Assembly (NCBI GenBank): GCA_007922195.1
Contig: ML682028.1
Location: 16,122,700-16,186,699 of the forward strand
DNA length: 64,000 bases
Direction: 5' to 3'
Source: Podocnemis expansa
Taxonomy: Eukaryota; Chordata; Testudines; Podocnemididae
Part shown: positions 25,557 to 36,400 of the stretch, piece after piece
Layout of the letters: every line of letters starts with the position of its first letter
How positions within the stretch are numbered: the first letter of the stretch is position 1
Made by a program: the position numbers and the translations under genes
The notes under the pieces: generated by a model
The model's input: the letters and a program-made list of their open reading frames with translations, nothing else
What the model was told of the DNA's origin: nothing
Databases searched by the model: none

Positions 25557-26337
25557 GAAACAAACAAAGAAGGAGTCCTGTGCCACTAAAAGACTAACAA
25601 ATTTATTTTTTGCATGAGCTTTCTTGGAAGAAAATCCCACTTCGTCAGACACTTTGAAGGTGGGGGAACTTACAGAATGGGAGGAAATAAACGCAGGGAA
25701 GTTTAAGTCATGGGAAGAGGTCACACTGTAACAACAAATCCTGGGGAACAGCATAGAGAGGAAGATAAGGTCAATCACCTGTTGTAATGAAAGAAAAATC
25801 CAATGTCCCTATTATGTCTTGAAGCAATGCAACCAAATTTACAAATGAATTAAGTTTCATTAGGTTCTCTTTGAAGCTTTGATTTAGCATTCATCTGTGT
25901 GAACGCAGCAATTAGCAAATCATTAATGGAGCGATCACGCAGATTGAAATGCTGACCCGCTGGTTTTGGAGTGTTGAGATTTCTGATGTCAGATTTGTGC
26001 CCATTTATTCTTTTGTGCGAGACTTTTCTGTTTGTCCAAGATATAAGGCAGAGGGGCATCTCTTGCACATGATGGGATAAATCATATTGGTGGATGAGCA
26101 GCTGAAGGAGCCTTTCATGGAGTAGCTGATTTTATTAGGTCCTGTAATAGTGTCTTTTGTGCAGATGTGTGGGCAAAGTTGGAAGCGTGGTTTGTTGCAG
26201 GGATATGTGCCTGCTTTAATGGTTCTGTTATGTTGGTGGTTGTTGGGAAGTATCTGTTTAAGGTTGGGGGCTGTCTGTAAGTAAGAAGTCTGTCTCCGAC
26301 GGCTTGAGAAAGTGAGGGATTGTCTTGTAGAACAGGC
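25557..26337 (-). mobile_element. Penelope-like element copy with GIY-YIG endonuclease remnant
   Basis: Flanked by an exact 10-bp duplication TAATTATAGT (25547-25556 and 26338-26347). Reading the minus strand: remnant TYRQPPTLNRY, then a Cys-rich segment (KPRFQLCPHICTKDT), then MIYPIMCKRCPSALYLGQTEK with the GIY-YIG-like IY and YLG pair. A frameshift follows near 26035, then RINGHKSDIRN and GQHFN, which fit the rest of a PLE GIY-YIG domain. Next is an untranslated end with the same sequence as the many GGAGTCCTGTGGCAC repeats here. The reverse transcriptase is missing, so the copy is 5' truncated and broken. It links the short repeats to a PLE family. Confidence 0.85.
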
Positions 26338-27333
26338 TAATTATAGTATTTTACCTAAGCCACAGAGTGCCTAAACCATAGATTTCTGTTGATATGCATC
26401 CAATCTTCAAACCTGGGTGCCTAAAAATTGGCGCCTAAATTCAGGTAGCAGTGGCTACCTGTTACCATAGGCGCCTCTGTGGCTGGATTTAGGGGGCTAC
26501 ACAATACTGGCATCAATGTCTAACCCTCTGCAATCAAGTTTGAAAAGCTGACCCCATCTGGTTGCCCATGAGAGCAGTCTCAAACCCTGTCCCTGCTCCT
26601 TTCCATCCATTGTGAGGCACAGCAACCATTCATACCAAGTCTTAAATAAAGCGCTTTCCTCCAAGCTCATCATTTCCCACTCATTCCCAGTGTTTGTGAG
26701 CGGCTTTTCCCCCAGCAGCCCCTCTTTCCTCCATTTAAATCACCCTGCAAACAAAAGCTTTGTTTCAATTAACACATCTGTTTGTTGTTTGTCATGTTTT
26801 TAAATAATTTAAATAATTTCCTCTTGGAAAGAAGCCAGTCTCACGGAATAAACCGCCTTGTAGAACTATAGCACAAACCCACCGAGCAGGGCATCAACTT
26901 GGGGGCGAGGGGAGTACACAAGAAGAGTGCTTGTTATCCTGGGAAGTGTGGAAGAGCTGCTTGCAGCTAGAGGCTACTCAGTGCCCTCCTCCAAGACTTT
27001 TGTTCCCCCCTGCAGCAGCTGCCATTTGATCCCATGCTTTGGCTTTGAATGGAGGCCCTGACAATGCCAGATGTTGTGAACAAAGGTCTAAAAATAAGCT
27101 TTCCAGCCATCATTCAATGGGAGTGTGAACACGAGATGGGAGAACCCGATCTATCTTTGAACAAGAAAGTTCAACAGCAGCTCCTGGCTCCTGTGTGCAA
27201 GTTCCAACCCCTTCCCTCCTCCCAGAAGCTGTGCAGCAAAAAGCCATTTGCTTCAGCAGGCAGCGCTCTCCCTCCCTCTGAATCGCCTGCCTCCTTGAAA
27301 GCTGGACTGCTTATTTTGTTTCTCATCAGGAGC

Positions 27334-27489
27334 ATGGGAGCCAACCGCAATAGCCTGGTGCCCACCCTGCATTTCTGTAAAAAGATCTTTGCAGCTGCCT
27401 TGTGTGTCTTAATCTTACTTCCAGAGTCAGGCTTTACCAAGAATCTTTGGAAACGTGCGCTCCATCTAAAACTGACAGAGAAATATGAT
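27334..27489 (+). CDS. WFDC1: WFDC1 coding exon 1 (signal peptide exon)
   Basis: Encodes residues 1-52. The chosen ATG gives a normal secretory N-terminus: a short polar stretch, then the hydrophobic core IFAAALCVLILLP, a likely cleavage near ESG, and KNLWKRAL, which matches the start of mature human WFDC1. The exon ends in phase 0 after a GAT codon at a GTGAGT donor. The frame stays open upstream to an ATG at 27049 (95 more codons), but that stretch has no signal peptide and would bury this one, so I read it as 5' UTR. Confidence 0.93.
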
Positions 27490-30400
27490 GTGAGTACCTT
27501 CTTTCAGGGGGATGTTGCATGAGAACTAGTGGGAGGCGTATGTTAGTGGTGTGATTTCTCTAAGTCCAGTGTGAATGGTCCTTTTAGAATGACAGATATC
27601 TTTGCTGGTTCCAGCAAGGCTCTTTAAGGCATGCTAGGCTGTGTTAAACTTTTACCCTCTATTTGCTGCAACATGAGACCTTCAGATAAGGACACTTTGT
27701 ATGCTAAAAAAGAAATGTATAATGGCAAGAGCCACAGCCCAAAGAGGCACTCTGTAATCAGAGGGGCTGAAGAAAGGAAACCTGAATGAAGAATGTGGCT
27801 GCAAGGGGCAAAACCCACCTAAATAAGATCAGAAGTGCTAGCACAAAATACCAAAAGCAGAAAGTAGCACAGTTCACTGCTTAGAGCAGGGCAACTGGGA
27901 GCCAGCACTCCTGGTTTCTGTGCCCAGCTCTCCACCGCTGGCTTGGTGTGGGATCTTGGGCAAATCGCTTCATCTCTTGGTGACTCATTTTATCAATCCA
28001 CTGTGAAATGGGGATGATATGTCCCGTAATTCATGAGGTTCTGTGAAGTTTAATGAATGAGCAATGTAAAATGCCTTGAGATCCATGCACAAAAAGGCAC
28101 TGTATAAATGTAAAAGGATCATTGCTTTCATAAATCACTTCTCCTGTTTTCTTCTCAAAATCATTGAAATTCAAGGCGGGAACGGATCTGGAGAGGCCAT
28201 CTAGAGTTTAAACTAGCCTCCACGCTGAGGCAGGACCAAATATACCAGAACCATCCCTGACAAAAGGGGTTTATCCATAACATGCTCTTCGAAACTTCTA
28301 AGGATGGGGATTCCACAACTGCTCTGGAACTTATCTATCCTTAAAACTAAAAAGTTTTTTTCCCTAATATCTACCTTAGATCTTTCTTACTGCAAATTAA
28401 GGCTGGCACTTCTTGTTCTACCCTCAATAGACGTGGAGAACTACTGCTCACTGGTGTCTCTTTGTATTTGGAGGAAATTATCAGGTCTTTTTCCCCCTTG
28501 AGACTAAATGTGCCCCAGTTTTTTAACTTTTCCCCATTAGGTCAGGTTTTCTAAACCTTTGATTATTTTGGTCACTCTCCTTTGGACTCTCTCTCCATTC
28601 TGCTCTCCTAATTTATTATGTGTGTGCGTGATGTGAAATGCGCCACGTGACAGCCTGGGTCCTGTGCGCATGCACAGGGCAGGCAAAACTCGCGTTCCCC
28701 TGCTGGGGGTGGGGAGGACCAGCCACCAGGCCCAGATTATGGGCGAAGCACTCCCGGCTCACCCCGCTGCCTGATTTTCCCGTCATTTTTGACATATTAC
28801 AGCTAGTTTGTTCATATCTTTCTTAGACCACGTTGCCCAGATCAGAACACAGAACTCCAGCTAGGCCTCACCACTGCTGAGTAAAGTGGGACATTTATCT
28901 CTGGTGGCATCCATACAATGCTCCTGTTAATACACCTCAGAACATTAGCCTTTTTATGACTGCATCGCATTGTTGACTCATATTCATCGTGTGATCCGCT
29001 ATAAATCCATATCCTTTTCTGTAGTCCTGTAGCATTGAATTATTGTGGTGTTTCCTTCCTAAGAGTAGTGCTTTGCACTTATCTTTATTGAATTTCTCCT
29101 TACTCTCCTTTTCGGATCAATTCTCTAATTTTTCAACCTCATTTTAAATGGTAATCCTGCCCTCCAAAGTGCTTGCAAGCCCTCCCAGCTTGATGTCATT
29201 TGCAAATTTTACAAACATTCTCTCCACTGCATTTTCCAAGTCATTAATGACAATATTGAATAGTACTGGACCCAGGACAGCCAGGTGTCCACTAGCTATG
29301 CCCCCTCTCCCCAGGTTGACAGTGAACCGTTAATAACTATTCTTTGAATACAAAACAAACAACGAGTCCTGTGGCACTTTTCGAGACTAACAAATTTATT
29401 TATCGCCTGAGCTTTCACGGGAGAAAATCCCACTTTGTCAGACTGATGAAGGGGGATTTTTCTCCCATGAAAGCTCAAGCGGTAAATAGATTTGTTAATG
29501 TTTTAAAGTGTTCAGTGCCACAGGACTCCTTGTTTGTTTTGCTCAGCTAGACTAATTTGGCTACCCCTTTGGTTCTTTGAATTCAGTCTTTTTACCAACT
29601 TTGCACTCATCTTATAGGAACGTCCTCTAAAGAACATTTCCCCAGCTTGCTTATGAGAATGTCACATGGAACTGTGTTAAAGTGTCATGCCATTGGTCAA
29701 TACACCTGTCAACCAAAGGAAATTAGAGTGGTTTAGCATGATTAGTTTTTGAGAGATATGGTGGGTGAGGTATTGTCTTTTATTAGGCCAACTAAGAGAG
29801 GAGTTTTTGAGCTTGCACACAGATCTCCTTCAGATCTAGAAAATGTACGCAGAGTGTCACAGCTAGACTAGAGCAAGTCTGTGCACATTGGCAAGCACAA
29901 TAAGGGGTTCAAGAGCCATAAAGACAAATGTCAGGGGCAATCGGCCTGCCATCCCTGTCCTAGGGGCCTGGCCCAGCCTGACCCAGAGCAGAGGCCGGTC
30001 CCCCACTGCCTTTGGTGAGGAGTGTGGCTGTGGGGGGCAGTGGTGTGGGCCCCATGCCGCTCATGGCATGGCGATCGCCCCCATCGCCCCCTCTAGGGAT
30101 GGCCCTGGCCAGGGGATATGGCCCAAAGCTAACAAGAACATGTTCAGGAGCAGACTTACTCTGTTCACAAGATGGGTGTTTTGTGAAGTGCAGTGCACAC
30201 ATCTGATAAACAGAAGAAGGGTAAGCAGAGACTGCTGCAAAATTTCTGGCTGTCATTTTATGAACATTTGGCAGCAAATTTTTGTCAGGACAATGCAAAG
30301 GCCACACAAATTTGTCTCATTTTAGGGAGTTCAGGCCTGATCCATGCATTTCAGCATTTGTTTGTTTTTTGTAATACAAAGCAAAGAGGAGTTTTGGCTG

Positions 30401-33400
30401 GCATAAACTTACATAAATGCACTGGAAAAAACACCATTCTTACTGATAACAAGAACAATTCCACCATGATGCAGAACCATAGTACTGTAAACTGAAAATC
30501 TGCAATCTGCTGCTTTCCACAAGCTATGAAGCAAATGATCCAGACAGATAGGCTCTTACATTCTTATTTTCAGATAACTTGTTCTGTGAAGGCACTGAGT
30601 CCTTTGCCTTAGGCTTATATCTGCCTCTTTGAACAGGCAGCAACTAAACCAGGTGCTACTGATCTGGCAAACTCAGCTGGAATTGCTTAGACGGAAGACT
30701 AATCGCTTTATCTAGGAGGGGGCGGAAGCTGCATTTCTCTCTCTGTCTTGCACAGCTGAAGGAGGAGAATTCCATTGTCTGACATTTTCCTTTACAGAAC
30801 ACTAGTCCTGCAGGCTCAATTTCAGAGGGAGATGTATGATTTAGCCCCGATTTTCTTCTTATCCTTGCCTTGCCAAATGCACACAAGCCATGTGAAGCAG
30901 GGAATGCTTCTATGAGCAGCATTTTTCTTTCTCCACCTAGACACCCACATCTCATTGGACAGGGCTGTTTCGAGGGTAAGGGAGGAAGACATGAGAAATT
31001 GTATTTATTCTAAAGGGCTAGCCGTGTTAGTCTAGTTCAGCAAAATAAGCAAGGAGTCCCACGGCAATTACTGACTAACAAATTTATTTATCGCATGAGC
31101 TTTCATGGGAGAAAATCCCACTTCATCAGACTGATGAAGTGGGATTTTCCCCCATGACAGGTCATGGGATAAATAAATTTGTTAGTCTTTAAGTGCCATG
31201 GGACTCCTTGCTTGTATTTATTCTCTAGCTTGACCTCCCTTCAGCTAATATAGGCAATGTCTGCACTGCAAAAGCTAAGTCAACTTTATTAAGTCAACTT
31301 AACAAAGTCTACTTAAAGTTGACTTTATTAAGTCAGCTTAGGGAGTCCACACTTTCTCTTAGGTCAGCTTAACAAAGTTGGTTAAATTGACTTAAGAAAG
31401 TGTCCTAATAAAAGTGTGTTTGCTTAAGTTGATTTTACTAAGTCAACTTACGCAGGCACATGTTGTTATATAGGGCTTCTTAAATCAACTGAGATGGCCA
31501 TATTGCATTAAATCAACTTAATAAAGTCAACTTAATGCCTAAGTTGATTTAAAAGAGTGAAAGTTGTTAAGTCAATTTAAGGAAGCCCTTAAGTCGACTT
31601 AATGAACTCCAAACGTGGCCAGGGCTTTGCTTAAGTCGACTTAAATCCGTGTAAGCCCATAGTGCAGACACTCCCATATTTATTGGCCCCTGTATATATC
31701 AAGAACAGTGTTTGGAAGTAATGAAGTATCATGTTTCAGATCCTTGATGCTGACTTCAAAAGGAAAGAGTGGAAACATTTGGGACCAAACTTTAGATGCT
31801 GTTTTAGCCATGTTAGCTTTCAGTTGGTGGAACTGGTGTCAGAGAGGCACTAAGTGATACAAGACTGAACCAAAGGGAAGAGACTGGGGGTGAAACAGAA
31901 GATTTGTGTGATATTCACTTAGAATTGCAATCAGATGGCATTCCCAAGAGACAGGGCATAGCAGTATGAAAGCAGACGGCCCAGAATGGATCCCTGAGGG
32001 TATGTCTACACTTGTAAGTTAGTTTGAATTAAGGAAGCTTAATTCAAACTAACCTCGTACCTGTCTACACTAGGCTTTCATTAGTTCAAATTAAGGAATT
32101 CCTTAATTCAACCTAAGGAAAGCTTAGTTTGAATTAGTAAGACCTGCCGGTTAGTTTGAACTAAGCCCTTAGTTTGATCCTTAGTTCGAACTAAGGACAG
32201 TGTAGACTAGGATTACCCCTTAGTTTGAACTTAATAAATACGACTTAAGGGCAATTAGTTGAAGTTAACAAAATAGGCTAATTCAGCTTAACGTTAAGTC
32301 AAATTAGTCCACTTTGTTAATTCAAGCTAATAAATTCGAGTTTAGTTTGAACTAAACTCAAAATTATTAGCTCAATTCAAACTAACTTTTCCTTGTGTAG
32401 ACATAGCCTTATACAGAGTGGAAGACGTTTCCAAAGATCCACCAGTAACAGTGGAATGGATTTGAGGACCTAAGAGGTTTTCTTTATCCCTCATTTCCAT
32501 GAAACATGATTGTCATTCTCTTTCAGAGAAAAGATGGCTTGTGGCCATTAACTGAACAAACCCTACCAAATCACCCTGAAATCAAAAGCAACATTTCTGT
32601 TGACTTGTAGAGGGCCAAGATTGGACACTTTGTTTTGTCCCACTGACGCAGGCATTTAGGACAACACGGATCTCACCCTTCTCTGACAAAAATTGGTGTT
32701 GCATTGCTTTCTTCAACGGTGCTGTGCATATTTTCAGCAGATGAGAACCTGATCCTGAATTTCTTTCAACAGGAAACTAAATAGAAATATGTCTTGCTGA
32801 ATCCCTTCTGTATTGTAATAACCTTATCTGCAGCAGACATTTATTTAGATTTCTTTGAGTTCAAGTGTCAGAGAATTGTCATTAAAGACAAACTGGTTCT
32901 CATTTGAAGACAAGAAAACTATACGGGTTGCATGGAATTTTTATTAGGCAGGTCATATCCCCAGACGTTATTGAAAGTCTGGGAATATGGTGAATGATTT
33001 AGGGTAATGAGGCTTCATTCCATTTTCTGTAGTCACTCTGTACTTGGTTTTCTAGTTTCCTTAGCTGAACTCTTAACATTCCCCTTGTTAACTAGTTTCT
33101 GGATGTCTTTAATGCATATATTGCCATTAAAATGGCTTCATGAGTCTCCAGAGACAAAAGCCACTTGCCTCCAGAATTGAAAAACATCCTCAAGTGCAGA
33201 AATTTTAAGATGTGCCAAAGCCCATAACATTTAAATATCCAAGTCACGCTCCCAGCCAAAATGTAAACCCTAGGTGAACTTTTAAATAGGCATTTGTGAA
33301 AATCATTATTCCAAGGCAGGATAAATACAAAACTTTGTAGAAGTCTCCCCCTTCCCACTTGTCCTGAAAATCTTATACTTAAGGCAGTAGCAGCATGTTA

Positions 33401-36400
33401 ATGAGTTAAATTTTACAAACATGCTGTACTGCAGTGATTTTTTAAGTGCCAGGATATCAGAGCACTAGGAACACAGAAAAAAGTCAGCAGACAGTTTAGG
33501 AGGAAGAGGTCATTCTGAGAATTCTTGGCCTTAGAACTTTTATTGTTCTGAAAGTGAAACTATGTTCATTATGGTCAGCCGTTCATTATAAATTCTGCCC
33601 TTTCGCTTAGTGAATGATTTATCTTTGAAGGGTCATATTCATTGTCTTTGGCGTGTCAGTTGCTCAAAAATATTTGCTAAACGTTTGGCTAAATACATTT
33701 CAGACTGTGAGTGGAGTGATGACTGGGGGCATCGCTGTGCTAAAAAAACATTCAGGGAACAGCACTGGACCCATCCCCTCCTGCCCAAAACCACATGCTA
33801 TCACCATGCCCCCCCACAGTGCTCTTACGCCACCACCATGCTGGTCCTGGGCCCAGTCCGGCTCGCTGGAGTCAGTCCCGGTCCCAAGCCAGCTCCTGCC
33901 ACAACTGGCCTCGGGTGACACCTTGGCCTAGGGCCAGCTACTGCTAACACCAGCCAGCTGGCTTGGGCTGGATCGAGATGCTGCCGCCGGCCCTGATCCA
34001 AACTCCAACTTTTATTTATTTGTTTGTAATTTGGGTGGGTCTCCCTACAGTACCCATACAACATATTGGATGAGTCATGAAGCAGAGGACATTTCGGGTG
34101 AAGGGCATAGCTTGTCCTCATATTCTGGCTGGGCCTATGACTTTCCAGGGTGGACCTGGCCAGTCCTGCGTCTGGTCAGAAACTTCCTGATGTGCAACTG
34201 GAGCATAAGGAGGAGAAGGAAGGGGAAGAGGCAGCCCCACCCCTGCCATGTAAAAATTGCAGTAGTTGCCAAGAGCCAGAGCTGCATGGGCAGAGAGCAA
34301 CCCACTCCCGCCCCTCTGCCCACAGCGCTACTGCTCGTGGCCACGGCCACTTGCTGCTGGCTGGTCTCTGGTTGTGGCAGCATGCTCGTGGGGTGGGAAT
34401 AGGCGGGACTGCTGGCCAACTGGTTGGGCCCATGCCCACCAGGGCACGCTCGTAGCTAGGCCTCTGTTTCAGGCCTCTGGAAATGCTCACTACTTGTCAT
34501 TATGCAAATATATGAGAGTGGTGGAAATAAAGGAATGCTATATTGTGGTCATTATATGTGGTGCATGTCATGATACACTCCAAAGAAAGTGCAGGTAAAA
34601 TCTATCATGTCAGCATTACACATAACACACATCATTATCTCTTATGTTGAACTGAATTGTGTCCCTTTTCTACATAATGAGCTATTAGTCAATCCTAATT
34701 ACATTTGAAAATAACTCATTACAGTCCAGTCATTCATAGAAGCAGCCAATCTTCAAGCATCAGACCTAGTTCTTTTCGCACCGAAACTCAAAAGTTGCAA
34801 ACTGAGGCCATCTGTTGGAATCTAAAAGCATTGCAGCAAAGCCTCCAAAATCCTGTTTAAAACGTGTCGTTCTGTTTCCTTGTATATTGGTGTAATGACA
34901 ATATTCGAACGAAGGGCTCCCATGATCTCCTCCCACATAACCTGTGCCCCGGTTACATGTCTTCAAAAAGGATAAGAACGAGTGAGTAGAAAATCTATTT
35001 GTGTTCTTATTTAAACAAAATAATTTCCCGCACATAACCATTGCTAGGCCCAAGAAGAGAGGTGAAAGCTCTTGGCGAGCAAACTTACTTTAGGTGTCCG
35101 TAATGAGAAATGGTTCTATACTGGCTCTATTGACGCTGAGGGGAGTACCCAGCATGAGAGGCTAATGTCTTGCAGGATATCCTCTAGCGGGAATTTTAAT
35201 TTGACAACACCTAATGCAATGGGCTATATGCCAAAGGAAAACTTTTGCTTTCCAGAAGCATTGTTGATCCCAGGGCTAGGGTTCTTTTGGCATGGATGAT
35301 TTAGCAGCACCCTGATGCAGGGAGACTCTGTCTATGTCAATCCAGGTTTCTCTGTAGCCCGATGGTGCCCTCTTGAGACCAGCCTGAGTGGAATGGCGCA
35401 AAGTAACAGAGAATCTGGCTCTTTGTGACTAATTTGCAACTACTGTGTTGCTGGCCACCTTTCCAAGAGCACAGGGAGATTCTTAAACCAAACAATCTTG
35501 CAGTAAATTCCTTTCCTTTCCTCCATTGTTATTTTGAGCCAAATGCTGATCTCAGTTACCACTGTAAATCCAGAGTGACTCCTTTGAATTCAATGGAACT
35601 TATTTGGCATTACACCTGTGTTACTGAGAGCTGATTCTGGCTAGTTTGATCTCATGATTCAATTACAGTCAAACTTTCCTACTGTACATATCTGAAGGTT
35701 TCTCTGTTCAGTTTAGCTAGGTTTCATTTCAAGTCAAATCAAATCATAGGGCTGGAAGGGACCTCATGAGATCATTGAGTCTAACCCCCTGGGAATTGAA
35801 CCCAGGACCTTCTGTATGTTAAGCAGAGGTGCTAGCCTTATATTCCCCAGGTTCTGTCTGTCTCTCTCTCTCTCACACACACTGGCACCATATTCTTTTG
35901 CAAATCCAACTAAATGTTATTTTTTGCACACTTCAAAGCATTACTACACACTTTTTTGGTAGCACACGATAACAGTTAGATAGCAGAAGAGACAAGAAAC
36001 CTTTGTGGATGAAGAAAACAAATATTTGGAAGTCAATCATTCTTCCGAGGAACAATCTGGTATTAAGACATTGTGTCTGATTCTCCCCCATGTTAAAGAT
36101 GCTTTTCATAGTCCCGCCAATGCAAAGCAGCCCTAAGGTTGATGTAGCAGGCCATGAATTGCTAAACTTGGTGTAGCGGAGCCACCAGTTGTGACATAGA
36201 GCCAGCGTGCCTGCTCCTTGGCTACCCCTTTCCCAGCCCTAGTATAGCTTCCCAAGAGCTGAGAAGAGGGTAGACCCACAGCTAGATTTAGAGGCAAGCA
36301 ACCAAGGTGTCAGATGTGGGGTGCACCAGGCTTGGGCTGCTGTTTCTGTTTTTAAAGTGAAGGGAAAATTGTCAGTTTGAAGTAAAATTCTTCAGTCTTT

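Larger units (their letters stand above)
1..27048. other. Intergenic region upstream of WFDC1
   Basis: Short open frames on both strands, none with a recognisable domain or plausible exon structure. Supported content is repeats, listed separately. Stretches in which I see nothing specific include 251-1020, 1400-2265, 2790-3795, 3880-4930, 5190-6100, 7690-8780, 9490-10570, 10780-13230, 13480-15715, 16790-18420, 20000-21290, 22500-23580, 24400-25540 and 26350-27048. The opposite-strand neighbour in human, KCNG4, would be expected to the left, but no potassium-channel motif (such as the TVGYGD filter) was found. Confidence 0.75.

Noticed and set aside
25850..26068. Minus-strand open frame as a host gene
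   Set aside because: It is part of the GIY-YIG domain of a broken Penelope-like element, with a frameshift next to it.
1..27000. KCNG4 expected to the left of WFDC1
   Set aside because: No channel pore motif (TVGYGD) or T1-domain-like sequence is visible on the minus strand. The gene probably lies outside the window.
34031..34598. Cluster of 94-123-codon frames on both strands in WFDC1 intron 1
   Set aside because: Same compositional cause; no splice-consistent structure or domain.
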